Notes: generated from the letters alone by a model not told the origin. A stretch of 15,099 nucleotides of DNA from Desulfurococcales archaeon (GCA_027066265.1 JAMOOB010000101.1:1-15099), one strand, 5' to 3'. Counted from the stretch's first letter, positions 1 to 8,025 are shown. A program made the numbers and translations.

Positions 1-217
1 CCATCTTCTTGATGTACGCGAGCTCGTTTGGCATGAAGAGGTACGACCCGTAGGAAGCGCGCCTAACCAACTCGTCGAATTTTTCGTCGTTGATCAGCCA
101 CTCAGCTATCTTTAGATAGTTCGCGTAATCTGAGAACGCAGTATTGATTCTCCAAACCTCGTCGATATCCTCCAGCGAGTCCGGGACAACGAGGTCGAGC
201 TCGACGTAGAAAGACAT
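1..217 (-). CDS. Hypothetical protein, C-terminus cut off by the window edge
   Basis: Open frame from an ATG at 217 running off the left edge, 72 residues visible. It begins MSFYVELDLVVPDSLEDIDE and continues as an acidic, mostly helical-looking stretch with no membrane segment and no cysteine. I do not recognise it. It starts 3 nt after the stop codon of the upstream gene (221-1021), so it is almost certainly co-transcribed with it as the most distal visible gene of the long leftward operon. Its start lacks a strong ribosome binding site, so it may depend on translational coupling. By position it probably belongs with the putative virion genes, which is inference from context only. Confidence 0.7.
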   Translation of the reverse strand, partial: MSFYVELDLVVPDSLEDIDEVWRINTAFSDYANYLKIAEWLINDEKFDELVRRASYGSYLFMPNELAYIKKM

Positions 218-220
218 GTG

Positions 221-1021
221 TTAGAGACCTATAGTGCTCTTATCCACCTCGATAACTATCAGCCTATCGACTATAACTACCCTGGGCTTAGCATATCCTA
301 CCGGTACGCGAACGAAGTACATATCCCTGAGATATGTCCCTGAGTCGAGGATGACCGATACTACAACCCACTTCTTGTACGCGTAGCTAGCTAGATCATC
401 GCTCAGCGAACCCATTGCCGACGGAAGCACGTATACATCAACGTTCTCGTTCTTGTATATAGCCATAGATACTATACCTACCTTGCCGCTAGGTATGGTG
501 TGGTCATACGTAGACTTTATATACGTATCGTTATAGGGGCTGCACTCGATAGTGTACGACGCATTGCCATCCAGAACGAGCTCGGTTTCGGTGCTTACAC
601 CGTTCATATCAACGTTCTGCTTACCTAGATCGGGATCCGCCTTAATGATAGCGTTGTTGATAAAGTTGTTGGTATCGAGGAACACGATCTTCATGGGCTT
701 GCAACACTTTCCAAGAAGATTAGTGTACCCAGCATCGCTGTACGCTTCGAGACACACAGTAGCATCCTTAACAACGGGAGCCGATGTACCCGCACCGAAG
801 TTAGGTATCTCGACATCTACGACTGTCTCTACAGTCGAGTTAGCCCCCACCTTACCGATATCAGCATGATACACGTTGCTTCCTATACCAATGCTCACGC
901 GCGCGTAGGTATCGGTACCGTAACCGCTGCTGATGTAGACCGGTATAACGACCTTCACAGTATTGCCAGTTAGGAAGTACGTATCTATGAGAGCATATTT
1001 GAGCGGTAGGCGCAGACTCAT
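221..1021 (-). CDS. Hypothetical beta-rich protein, putative virion component
   Basis: 266 residues. The sequence is dense in Val, Thr, Gly and Tyr and alternates short hydrophobic strands with turns, for example VKVVIPVYISSGYG near residue 22, so a beta-sandwich fold is likely. There is no signal peptide or clear transmembrane helix. The frame opens with a GTG at 1036, but ATG 1021 is preferred because a purine-rich GGTGGGGGGAGAGG lies just ahead of it and would be consumed by the longer start. The gene starts 19 nt after the stop of the upstream gene. Its N-terminal half has strand spacing resembling the two beta-rich proteins at 1579-2478 and 2480-3175, so the three may be related. Not recognised by family; a virion surface or fibre role is inferred from fold type and operon context. 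Confidence 0.75.
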   Translation of the reverse strand: MSLRLPLKYALIDTYFLTGNTVKVVIPVYISSGYGTDTYARVSIGIGSNVYHADIGKVGANSTVETVVDVEIPNFGAGTSAPVVKDATVCLEAYSDAGYTNLLGKCCKPMKIVFLDTNNFINNAIIKADPDLGKQNVDMNGVSTETELVLDGNASYTIECSPYNDTYIKSTYDHTIPSGKVGIVSMAIYKNENVDVYVLPSAMGSLSDDLASYAYKKWVVVSVILDSGTYLRDMYFVRVPVGYAKPRVVIVDRLIVIEVDKSTIGL

Positions 1022-1040
1022 GCCCTCTCCCCCCACCCAT

Positions 1041-1562
1041 CTACACCGGAACGTAAATAACGTAGTCTATCCTCAGAGCGCCGCCGGCTGGGATAGTCAC
1101 GGGGTTCTGAAGCACGTCCCTAGCTAGCAGAACGATCTTATCCTCGATGCTTCCCTGAACATTCAGCTTACACTTGGCTGCCAACCCCAGCTCGGTAATC
1201 TGCTGATCGCTGCCGGTCTTGTTCTCGACGATCCTCGTCACCAGGAACCTTACCCTGTTGGTACCAAGCTCAACGTTGCCAACCATGGTATCCCAATAAA
1301 ATAGTTGATTAGCTTGATCACCGTGCTCAACGGGGTTCTCCAACCACGTATCGTCCGGCGTAGGGCTCGTGGTTCCCCTACCAACCACTATGCCATACAT
1401 TTCACCCGCGCTGCTCCCAACTGTGAAGTACTCGAGCAAGGATTTAGATAGAACGCCCCTACTTCCGTCACTTGCAACGAGCTCCGCCTGATCGTTTAGC
1501 AGCACCTTGATAGCCTTAACGAAGTTCCGGGTGAAACACCTCGACTCTACCCTGATATACAT
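1041..1562 (-). CDS. Hypothetical protein with structural-protein-like C-terminus
   Basis: 173 residues from ATG 1562, preceded by the ribosome binding sequence AGGGGGAT. The protein is mixed alpha/beta at the N-terminus and beta-rich after about residue 45. The end (residues about 120-173) contains ITELGLAAKC and then LLARDVLQNPVTIPAGGALR followed by a final beta strand. From memory, this pattern (an 'ITELGL' strand, an 'LLARDVL' strand, then 'V-IPAGG-L-I-Y-I') resembles C-terminal ends of some virus tail or decoration proteins, but I could not search for it. There is no membrane segment. It lies 16 nt downstream of the neighbouring upstream stop, in the middle of the putative virion operon. 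A virion component is the best guess. Confidence 0.75.
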   Translation of the reverse strand: MYIRVESRCFTRNFVKAIKVLLNDQAELVASDGSRGVLSKSLLEYFTVGSSAGEMYGIVVGRGTTSPTPDDTWLENPVEHGDQANQLFYWDTMVGNVELGTNRVRFLVTRIVENKTGSDQQITELGLAAKCKLNVQGSIEDKIVLLARDVLQNPVTIPAGGALRIDYVIYVPV

Positions 1563-1578
1563 GGTTTGGATCCCCCTA

Positions 1579-2478
1579 CTACTGATGTAGGTAGCCGGCG
1601 AGCCTTATAGTTGCAGCATATCTATAGTCACCGAACGCATCTGGATCCCTGTACCCACCACCCGCTGTACGGATCGTCGACGCATAGCGGTAGTCACCAA
1701 CAGCCGCCGGATCAACGTAGAGCCCACCAACTATCCTGATCTCCGAATCGTACTTGTAATCACCGATAATCCACCCTTCGGTGTAGGTCTCCCAACCGAT
1801 CTCATAGCCAATCATCTCCTCGACGTACGTCTCCAGAACCGCCCTTAACGCAAAGCACGTACCCATGTAATGGAACACCTTGGGTGTGGCTGGCTCGGGC
1901 ATCTCGACGAACGCTATCCTACCGCTGAAGCCGCTCGGAACCGTTATCTCTTCGCGTATCTTGAGAACGATGACCTCGATGTTCTCGCCCTCAACAACCA
2001 CCGCCCTATCGTAGATATCGGTCTTCGCAACGACTCCAGACCAAGCAACACCATCACCGTCCAGATCCTTCAACAAGACCTCTAGGGTTCCACCTCCGTG
2101 GCTAACCCTAACCACGGAACCGTCACCGCCCTTGATCAACAGAACGTGTCTACACGAAGGATCGAGCTCGATCGCTCGAGAACCGTTGACGGGGTACCTA
2201 TTCAGGAACTCCATAGCCACCGGATCCAGGAGCCTAACATCGACGAGATCCATGGTAGACTCCAGCTCGGTGGTTTGACCAACGGGGAAGCTAACGTCGA
2301 TGTCCTGAACAGACTTGAAGTAGACCGTACCAACGCTATCGATGACAACGAACCTCAGCGTCCGAGCCGATGGATTGTACTTCGTATACTTAGCCTTTAC
2401 CCATACGAGATGCAGATCTGGTACCCCCTGCACGAACGTTCCAACACCTTTTATTGCTAGCAATGGATAGACCGGCAC
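1579..2478 (-). CDS. Beta-rich protein with C-terminal 22-residue tandem repeats, putative virion fibre/spike
   Basis: 299 residues from GTG 2478. A longer GTG start at 2487 is possible, but it lies inside the ribosome binding sequence GGGGTGGG (2483-2490), which sits 4 nt ahead of the chosen start. Residues 1-220 are beta-rich and include a stretch (DIDVSFPVGQTTELEST) that closely resembles DVEIDVSTYPVGQFVTT in the adjacent upstream gene, suggesting gene duplication. The last 62 residues are three tandem copies of a motif with consensus GDYRYxxxIRxxGGxYxDPxA; the third copy is truncated by the stop. Tyrosine-rich beta repeats of this sort suit a fibre, spike or adhesin tip. No membrane segment is visible. 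Function is inferred from repeats and operon context; the family is not recognised. Confidence 0.78.
   Translation of the reverse strand: MPVYPLLAIKGVGTFVQGVPDLHLVWVKAKYTKYNPSARTLRFVVIDSVGTVYFKSVQDIDVSFPVGQTTELESTMDLVDVRLLDPVAMEFLNRYPVNGSRAIELDPSCRHVLLIKGGDGSVVRVSHGGGTLEVLLKDLDGDGVAWSGVVAKTDIYDRAVVVEGENIEVIVLKIREEITVPSGFSGRIAFVEMPEPATPKVFHYMGTCFALRAVLETYVEEMIGYEIGWETYTEGWIIGDYKYDSEIRIVGGLYVDPAAVGDYRYASTIRTAGGGYRDPDAFGDYRYAATIRLAGYLHQ
1582..1767 (-). repeat. Three in-frame 66-nt tandem repeats in a coding region
   Basis: Copies lie at 1702-1767, 1636-1701 and 1582-1635, each encoding GDY(K/R)Y...IR..GG.Y.DP.A; the third is shortened. The DNA copies have diverged at many third positions while the peptide pattern is kept, so they are old and probably selected at protein level. 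Confidence 0.85.
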
Positions 2479-2479
2479 G

Positions 2480-3175
2480 CTACCCACCCCAAGCGATCTG
2501 CTCCAGCACGCACTTTGATTCTGGATACACCATTTCTAGGCTTATGGTCGAGAACCTGGTGCTCATCGTCCTATCGATGTCTCTACCAACCTCGTGAACC
2601 GAGAGCGTGCATACGCGCTTGGCTAGCACAGCCGATGTAGGGACGATTATCAGGAAGCACGTCGATACGTTCCTAGCATCCACGGTTAGCCTAACCCTCT
2701 CATCTGCCCAGATGATCGCTGCTCCCATGCCGTAGGGATCGGTTCCGGTTGGAGCCGGAACACCTATGCTGCACACCCTCTCACCGGTTTGACTAACCGT
2801 GACCTCAACAACCTTCTCACCAACCTCGTCGAGAGCCGCGATAACTAGCGCGTAGCCAACATCGAGGTCGATGTCCATCATGCTGTACGACAGCAGAACA
2901 CCGCTCCTCTCCTCGACCTTTACCGCGGGGGGCGGATTTGCATAGCGTTCAATTATCCCAGTAGTAACGAACTGCCCCACGGGGTAGGTAGAAACATCGA
3001 TCTCAACATCCTTGACAATCACAGTCGAATCACACATAACCGATACGTAGATCTTCTCGATCTTGTCCGACCCCCTAGCATAGTCGAAATCAAGGCTGAA
3101 CCTCCTCGATTTAAACCCCATACCCTCCGCGTAGCCCTTGAGGAAAAGAACGTTCTTCTCGACGTAGATAGCCAT
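2480..3175 (-). CDS. Hypothetical beta-rich protein, paralogue-like to the downstream gene
   Basis: 231 residues from ATG 3175, with ribosome binding sequence GGGGTGGG ending 3 nt before the start. It is largely beta-strand in character, with scattered cysteines (for example in SVMCDS, GERVCSIG, VSTCFL, AKRVCTL and ESKCVLE), some of which could form disulphides in a virion. Its residues about 40-75 (KIYVSVMCDSTVIVKDVEID, then VSTYPVGQ) match the arrangement in the downstream gene (LRFVVIDSVGTVYFKSVQD, then IDVSFPVGQ), pointing to a shared domain. The stop codon lies 1 nt before the preferred start of the downstream gene. Not recognised by family. Probable virion component from fold type and context. 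Confidence 0.77.
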   Translation of the reverse strand: MAIYVEKNVLFLKGYAEGMGFKSRRFSLDFDYARGSDKIEKIYVSVMCDSTVIVKDVEIDVSTYPVGQFVTTGIIERYANPPPAVKVEERSGVLLSYSMMDIDLDVGYALVIAALDEVGEKVVEVTVSQTGERVCSIGVPAPTGTDPYGMGAAIIWADERVRLTVDARNVSTCFLIIVPTSAVLAKRVCTLSVHEVGRDIDRTMSTRFSTISLEMVYPESKCVLEQIAWGG

Positions 3176-3185
3176 GTACCCACCC

Positions 3186-3506
3186 CTACAACGCGATTAG
3201 ACCAGCCACGTATAGGTCTAGATCCTCGTCCATCCTACCCCCGAGATCGACCAGCTTAAACATGTAGTGATCGAAGTAGTACCGCTCGTCGTCTAGCCAC
3301 CTAAACGGGTTGAACTGCCCACGCAAGATAGCCATGCACCTGATCACCGTATCGCTGACATCGTTCCTGAACCTCCTAACCCTCTCGATAGCAGATCTAG
3401 TGAGGTAGGTCTCGTCACACTTGAGATCCTTTGCATGGCTACGTACCCAATCTTCTATTCCTCTCCAAATAATCTCGTTCAATTCGTGCGGCAGCAGCTC
3501 GCTCAT
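3186..3506 (-). CDS. Small helical hypothetical protein
   Basis: 106 residues from ATG 3506, with a textbook ribosome binding sequence GGTGAGGTGATT just ahead. The start overlaps the stop of the upstream gene in an ATGA arrangement, so translation is likely coupled. The sequence is predicted mostly helical and strongly charged, with an aromatic stretch (FRWLDDERYYFDHYMFK, residues about 68-84). It has two cysteines and no membrane segment. I do not recognise it. The position between a coiled-coil protein and beta-rich proteins suggests an assembly or minor structural role, by inference only. Confidence 0.75.
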   Translation of the reverse strand: MSELLPHELNEIIWRGIEDWVRSHAKDLKCDETYLTRSAIERVRRFRNDVSDTVIRCMAILRGQFNPFRWLDDERYYFDHYMFKLVDLGGRMDEDLDLYVAGLIAL

Positions 3507-4690
3507 GTAATCACCTCACCCGCAACCACTCTGCACATGATATTCTTGACACCGCTCGGAGGCGTTATCGCTACGCCCTCCCAGAACCTCGCCGGCGGCT
3601 GGATCGCTTTATCGAACTCGAACCTGGTCTTGTAAAGCATCGATTTATCGAGGGCATTGATGACCTTAGACGTAACCTCGGCGAAGCCCGGGTAAGACAT
3701 GACCGCCGCGATGCGCTTCTGCTCCAACCTAGCCCGCTCGGCGAAGAGCCTTGCCAGGGTCTGCTGAAGGATGTCTAGCTCGGTCTCGAAGTTCATCGAC
3801 GCGATAGCGCTCTCGATCTTCGATATCGCTTCCTCGGCGTTCCTCTTGGTCATCTCCGCCTCTATCTTCGCTTTTTCGAATGCTTTTATAACCTGGGTAG
3901 GCTTGGCAACGCCTACTAGATACCATTGATACACCGTGGTCACGGCGATGCGTAGATCCCACAACCTAGACAATCCGCGCTCGATGATATGGTCAACGAT
4001 GTGAGACACTCTCGTTATCGTTCTGTGGTACGTCCTCATGCCCTCGGCGAACCACCAGCGAGCTTCTCGATCCATCGTCTCTATGTCCCACAGCAAGCTA
4101 TCTTCTATGATCCTAACCGATCTATCCACCGCATCGTAGAGCTCCCTCACATGCATCTCGTATAGCCATGGAAGGCTCTGCACGATGTACGTAGCCGCAA
4201 CGAGTGGATGTGTACCGCTCAAAGCAATCATGAATGCCAGCACATCCTCATCGATATCTTCGAGCACCTCGCCGAGCCAGATCAAGTCGAAGGGGGTCGG
4301 CAGATGTATAACGCTCCTGGATGCGATAGCCATGCGATAGATATTACCAAGCATCTCGCCCACGGCGGTACCGATGATCGCACCAAACATGTCTCGAAGC
4401 GCCGTGTAGCCGATATCGAGACCGAGGTAGGCTTGCTGCCTCAGAGCCGTGATTGTTAGGTTGCTAACTATCTCGTACACGTGCTTGAGACCCACGCCGC
4501 CGTACATCGTAGCCTCGTTCACGCCGGTAGAGATGCCTAGCATCCGTAGGAAGGCATCCTCTAGCCACCCCGTCTGCGTACCTATGATGAAGCCCGGAAG
4601 CTGATACGCAGTAGAAAGCCACGATGATATGGGTGGTAGCCTGATAGCGGTGGACGCAACCCTGAGAGCGATAGCCAATCCTTGACTCAT
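3503..4690 (-). CDS. Large helical protein with hydrophobic helices and coiled coil, putative virion protein
   Basis: 395 residues from ATG 4690, preceded by GGGTGGG that directly follows the upstream stop. The protein looks nearly all helical. Hydrophobic, glycine-containing helices lie at about 101-123 (MFGAIIGTAVGEMLGNIYRM) and 151-172, borderline for membrane insertion. Residues about 265-328 form a strongly charged heptad-like region rich in Ala, Glu, Lys and Arg, likely coiled coil. The C-terminus (about 330-395) is mixed. There is no catalytic motif. The combination of amphipathic or membrane-active helices and a coiled coil would suit a minor virion, tail or membrane-remodelling protein, but this is inference. 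It is the central gene of the leftward operon and overlaps the next gene by 4 nt. Confidence 0.78.
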   Translation of the reverse strand: MSQGLAIALRVASTAIRLPPISSWLSTAYQLPGFIIGTQTGWLEDAFLRMLGISTGVNEATMYGGVGLKHVYEIVSNLTITALRQQAYLGLDIGYTALRDMFGAIIGTAVGEMLGNIYRMAIASRSVIHLPTPFDLIWLGEVLEDIDEDVLAFMIALSGTHPLVAATYIVQSLPWLYEMHVRELYDAVDRSVRIIEDSLLWDIETMDREARWWFAEGMRTYHRTITRVSHIVDHIIERGLSRLWDLRIAVTTVYQWYLVGVAKPTQVIKAFEKAKIEAEMTKRNAEEAISKIESAIASMNFETELDILQQTLARLFAERARLEQKRIAAVMSYPGFAEVTSKVINALDKSMLYKTRFEFDKAIQPPARFWEGVAITPPSGVKNIMCRVVAGEVIT

Positions 4691-4701
4691 CTAGACCCAC
4701 C

Positions 4702-5835
4702 CTACGACAGCCTGTAGTGGCTCAAAATATCGTTGACCTCGCTCTGGCTCAGATCAACGCACGCGCATCTAACGGGTCTGAACTCGAAGCCCGCGGTATG
4801 CAGCCCATACATGAATACGTACTCGGTGTAGCTACCGATGGAATCGCTGCCGCTCCTCTTCAGTATCGGTGCAAGGTGCTCTCCCTGAACCTCTACGTGG
4901 GCGGTTCCGTTTCTATACAGCCTTACAAAGATAGACATGGCGCTACCCTTCTTGCCGTACGTCTTAGTCGTCTCTCCGTAGCCAACGTCGTACGTCCACT
5001 TGTACCAGAACCCCGAGTACAGCCTGCAATCGACCATGGCTAGGATAGAGCCATCCTTCTCAACGAATCCAACGCCCCAAGCCTCTCCAAAAACTACGAA
5101 GCCCCTCAGCTTGAACGTTATCGTACCCTCGACGCTGTAGTCAGTCTCGCACTCATTACAATCGCCGTACGGGTCGAGATCTATTAACGGGCTCGGAAGG
5201 ATATCCATCTTGAAGTCGTGGAGATGAACGACGTAGTACGTGTCTCCACCAACAACCATCCTCGTAACCGTGCACCCAACACCGTTCAGCTCACCCAGAT
5301 CCTCGTTGAAGTCGATCACCACGCGGTTGATGGTGTTCATCGCCCTGTACAGCTCGTTAAGCAGCTCGCCTCCGCTCCAAGGAAAGAAGTCGGCGTACGG
5401 AACCTTAGGAAGCGAAACCTTGTTTCCGGTCGTTGCCTTGGGCTTAAGTAGAACGTCCTTGACCAGCGTCCTGTTCTGCTCATCCCTCTTCTCGTAGTAC
5501 GCAAGCTCGCCCTCCCACAGCTCCACATCATCGTAGAACAGCTCGTGGAACGGATCGCTCGTGTCCTTAGCCGGTACGAACAGCCTTATCTTGCACGGCT
5601 CGAACTCCAACCAATCAAAACCATAGCGTACTGGAACAACCCTGGGTCTCCATATCTTCTTGGTGACGAACTCCACCTCATCAACTGCTCTAGATATCCT
5701 GTCGACCGCCTTGCTAGCGAACGAGTTGATCATCATAAGCTCCCTCCGCCTCCACTCCACCAACTTCTTCAACAACCAATCTATCGCGCTGTCGATGGTC
5801 TGCATCGTTTGCTGATAGTACTGCTCGACGCTCAT
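4702..5835 (-). CDS. Helix plus beta-rich hypothetical protein, putative virion protein
   Basis: 377 residues from ATG 5835; the ribosome binding sequence GAGGTGGTGATT overlaps the last codons of the upstream gene. Residues 1-60 are helical and probably coiled (SVEQYYQQTMQTIDSAIDWL onward). The remainder alternates beta strands rich in Tyr, Trp, Val and Gly, especially 185-350. Small cysteine clusters are present: CNEC at 226-229 and CAC at 357-359, with C188 and C270 as well. These might bind metal or form disulphides. The arrangement of a helical anchor followed by a beta-rich body is common in fibre or baseplate-like proteins, but I cannot name a family. No signal peptide is seen. Co-transcribed with its neighbours. 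Confidence 0.78.
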   Translation of the reverse strand: MSVEQYYQQTMQTIDSAIDWLLKKLVEWRRRELMMINSFASKAVDRISRAVDEVEFVTKKIWRPRVVPVRYGFDWLEFEPCKIRLFVPAKDTSDPFHELFYDDVELWEGELAYYEKRDEQNRTLVKDVLLKPKATTGNKVSLPKVPYADFFPWSGGELLNELYRAMNTINRVVIDFNEDLGELNGVGCTVTRMVVGGDTYYVVHLHDFKMDILPSPLIDLDPYGDCNECETDYSVEGTITFKLRGFVVFGEAWGVGFVEKDGSILAMVDCRLYSGFWYKWTYDVGYGETTKTYGKKGSAMSIFVRLYRNGTAHVEVQGEHLAPILKRSGSDSIGSYTEYVFMYGLHTAGFEFRPVRCACVDLSQSEVNDILSHYRLS

Positions 5836-5838
5836 GAA

Positions 5839-6963
5839 TCACCACCTCAGCCCCATGATGTAGTCGACGCCGCGGCTAAATACCATGAACCACCTTCGAC
5901 GGAGCTCGTAGGGCTCGAGAACCGCCCTCGATCTAGCCTGGATCACCTCCCCAACGTACCCCAGCTTCCACCATGCATCGGGCAGCCCAAGCTCGACAGC
6001 CTTCCAAGTCCTTGTCTGTGTCACCAGCACCCCCGCGCTGAAGTAGTCATCTGTAAGAATAGCCTCACCAAGCTCGTCGAGGAGCAGCGCAACCTCGGGG
6101 AAATCGCTTGGCTTGGTCGATATCGTAAAGACCTCGTCGATGAACTTCCACCGATTCACCAAGACATGGAGATCGAGAACGTTGGTGGATCGACCCAGGT
6201 ACGGATCGGCAGCCACGGCTCGCTGAGGAACCACCAAGTAGTATAGTGTTAGCGTCCTAGCGTTCTCCACAACCTCTTCGAAGAACGGAAAGAGAATGAT
6301 CGCGTAGCGGTGAGGGGGCTTGGTGACTATGCCCAGCTTGTAGGCGGCTATCATGATGTAGCGCTGCATCTCGGGAACCATCTTGAGAGCGTGCTCGAGG
6401 CTCATCTCTCCGAGAAGCACGTTGAGCGTGGCAATCAGCACGCGGCGCTTAACGTTGTCGGGCATCCTCCTCCACACGCTCGCTTCGTAGAATATCTCGA
6501 TTCTCCGAGGAACGTCCTGAACCTCTATCCGTAGCCACGGAATAGCGTACCTCATCATGCGCTTCTTCATGGCTCTGAGGAGCCATAGGTACAGGTATCG
6601 ATACAGACGGTAGTAAGCCCAGTACGCCGCCGCGCGGTACCTCTCCGATCTCCTCCAAAGAAACTCGTCTATCCACTCAGCTATCTTCTCAGCTAGTTCA
6701 GTAGCCGGCGAGTCAGCCATGATATCGCGCAGAGCGAGCTCGACGCCTAGGTAGACGAACCTAAGCTTGGGGAACCGAGCATAGATCTTTCTCCAGACAT
6801 GCGGCTCGCTGAGAAAGGCACGCTCCAGGGTCTCGACCATAGCCGAGGCGAAGGGATAAACAAGCTCCGCAACGGCTTGAGCCTGCCTAAGAAGCTTGAC
6901 CATTCTAAGAAAACGTACCCTCGCTACATAAGCCGGGTTATCGGCTAGAGCCGGATTTATCAT
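5839..6963 (-). CDS. Large helical Arg/aromatic-rich hypothetical protein
   Basis: 374 residues from ATG 6963. The frame is open upstream to a TTG at 7062, with a GTG at 6996 as another possibility; none has a strong ribosome binding site. ATG 6963 is chosen because it keeps the overlap with the upstream gene to 26 nt. The upstream 33 codons are also Trp, Tyr and Arg-rich like the rest, so the longer form cannot be excluded. The protein is all-helical in appearance, very rich in Arg, Tyr and Trp. Residues about 108-142 form a striking basic/aromatic helix (YRAAAYWAYYRLYRYLYLWL, then a run of K and R) that could sit at a membrane surface or bind DNA. No enzyme motif is visible. Its place early in the putative virion operon suggests a structural or packaging role. 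Confidence 0.72.
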   Translation of the reverse strand: MINPALADNPAYVARVRFLRMVKLLRQAQAVAELVYPFASAMVETLERAFLSEPHVWRKIYARFPKLRFVYLGVELALRDIMADSPATELAEKIAEWIDEFLWRRSERYRAAAYWAYYRLYRYLYLWLLRAMKKRMMRYAIPWLRIEVQDVPRRIEIFYEASVWRRMPDNVKRRVLIATLNVLLGEMSLEHALKMVPEMQRYIMIAAYKLGIVTKPPHRYAIILFPFFEEVVENARTLTLYYLVVPQRAVAADPYLGRSTNVLDLHVLVNRWKFIDEVFTISTKPSDFPEVALLLDELGEAILTDDYFSAGVLVTQTRTWKAVELGLPDAWWKLGYVGEVIQARSRAVLEPYELRRRWFMVFSRGVDYIMGLRW

Positions 6964-7222
6964 TACCCTTCGCTGTATCCATGGAAGCCTCTGCACCGGG
7001 TAGACCCCTAGCCAGCCGAGCGCGTAGATGGGCTTTAAACGCTTCCACGACACCCCTAGCAAGCTCGCGGCTAATCATCATCTCCCCAGCCCTGATAAGT
7101 ATGAGACCATGCAAGACCTTCTCCAAAGGATGCTTATCGCGGCTAAGATCCTCGGCGAGTCTACGAGCCTCAGCATCTATCTGCGCAAGCAAGGTATCTA
7201 GCTCGAGACCATCCTCTTGCAC
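6938..7222 (-). CDS. Small helical hypothetical protein
   Basis: 94 residues from GTG 7222. A longer frame begins at 7282, but the ribosome binding sequence GAGGTGGATG lies just before GTG 7222 and the longer form would overlap the upstream gene by 85 nt. The chosen form overlaps it by 25 nt. The protein is helical and charged (LDTLLAQIDAEARRLAEDLS at the start), with a basic C-terminus ending in KSGSSR. No cysteine or membrane segment is seen. Its last 26 nt overlap the next gene. Not recognised. It may be a small scaffold or chaperone of virion assembly; this is guesswork from context. Confidence 0.62.
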   Translation of the reverse strand: MQEDGLELDTLLAQIDAEARRLAEDLSRDKHPLEKVLHGLILIRAGEMMISRELARGVVEAFKAHLRARLARGLPGAEASMDTAKGNDKSGSSR

Positions 7223-7401
7223 AGCCCATCCACCTCGTAGATCACGTGGATCCACAGCACATCTTTGGGAACATCGATGCATACCTTGCTACCCTCCATA
7301 CGTAGGAACCGACCCCTCTCAACTCCTCTACGGGTAACGGCGTAGATCTTGACCACCCTATCAACCCTACCAAGATCGATGCACCTCACAACCAACGACA
7401 T
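7198..7401 (-). CDS. Small beta-rich hypothetical protein
   Basis: 67 residues from ATG 7401, which overlaps the upstream stop as TGATG; a GTG at 7404 is an alternative. The upstream codons CTACGGCGGGTG supply a weak ribosome binding site. The sequence begins MSLVVRCIDLGRVDRVVKIY and continues as alternating strands with basic residues, suggesting a small beta-barrel. That could be nucleic-acid or protein binding, but no family is recognised. It has three cysteines and no membrane segment. It is the second gene of the leftward operon and is translationally coupled to the first. Confidence 0.65.
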   Translation of the reverse strand: MSLVVRCIDLGRVDRVVKIYAVTRRGVERGRFLRMEGSKVCIDVPKDVLWIHVIYEVDGLCKRMVSS

Positions 7402-7985
7402 CACCCGCCGTAGAGAGCCGCATCGCGGTTTATACGTGGATCCCTAGGCACGGCTACGAGACCCTCGATGAGCGCGTCGAGCAAGTCCTTGCCGTTCCTC
7501 CACTCGTCTATGATGGTAGCCATGTGCGGGTTCAGTATAGGCACCTGCAGCAGACCGGCGTAGCTAGCCGTCCACAGCGCGTAGAACGCCCCGAGCGTAG
7601 GCACGTCGTTCGGTAGACCATCGATGAACTTCCTGAACCCGTCCTCGGGAACCTTGTGGGTCGATAGCCATAGGATCACTAGCCCGGAGCCCATCGCCGT
7701 AGCCAGCGAGATACCATGCGTAAGAACCGCGTAGTCCTCAGCCATCCACACGAGGTACGCGGACATCGTTCTCAGACCTATCCTCTCCTTGATGCTCCTA
7801 GCCACGTACATGTAGTACGAGGCGATGGTCTGCTCCCGATCCGATGGAATCAGCTCGATGGATCTATCCACCATCTCCCTAACCCTCTCGATATCGGGCT
7901 CACCGAAGCGCTTCACGACCGATTCAGCGATGGAGTACACCAGCCCGAAGTTGCACGGGTTGAGAGCATCGAAGTACCTACGCAT
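7401..7985 (-). CDS. Helical protein, first gene of the putative virion operon
   Basis: 194 residues from ATG 7985, with a strong ribosome binding sequence GTAGGTGGGGGG. Predicted all-helical: charged amphipathic helices in residues 1-75, then more hydrophobic ones at about 92-108 (ISLATAMGSGLVILWLS) and 125-150, so one membrane-associated helix is possible. There is no enzymatic motif. It is the first gene downstream of a TATA-like box (8013-8020) that overlaps the end of the nuclease gene, and every gene to the left follows with little or no spacing. A helical protein of this size leading the operon is a reasonable candidate for a capsid or nucleoprotein subunit. That is inference, since no sequence match to a known major capsid protein is visible. 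Confidence 0.75.
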   Translation of the reverse strand: MRRYFDALNPCNFGLVYSIAESVVKRFGEPDIERVREMVDRSIELIPSDREQTIASYYMYVARSIKERIGLRTMSAYLVWMAEDYAVLTHGISLATAMGSGLVILWLSTHKVPEDGFRKFIDGLPNDVPTLGAFYALWTASYAGLLQVPILNPHMATIIDEWRNGKDLLDALIEGLVAVPRDPRINRDAALYGG

Positions 7986-8010
7986 CGAAGCCCCCCACCT
8001 ACTTGGTTAG

Positions 8011-8025
8011 GCTATTTAAAGCGCT
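8011..8025 (-). promoter_or_regulatory. TATA-type promoter ahead of the leftward virion operon
   Basis: Read on the minus strand the site is AGCGCTTTAAATAGC; TTTAAATA (8013-8020) is centred about 32 nt before ATG 7985. Thirteen of fourteen positions of GCTTTAAATAGCC agree with the promoter at 14020-14039 (GCTTTAAGTAGCC), apart from the A/G. It overlaps the stop codon of the nuclease gene. Confidence 0.55.

Noticed and set aside
552..869. Plus-strand open frame of 105 codons
   Set aside because: It lies wholly antisense within the beta-rich gene at 221-1021, with low-complexity Ser/Thr-rich translation and no start signals.
5545..6246. Plus-strand open frame of 233 codons
   Set aside because: It is antisense to two well-supported minus genes, lacks a ribosome binding site and has a His/Leu/Pro-rich composition typical of a shadow frame.
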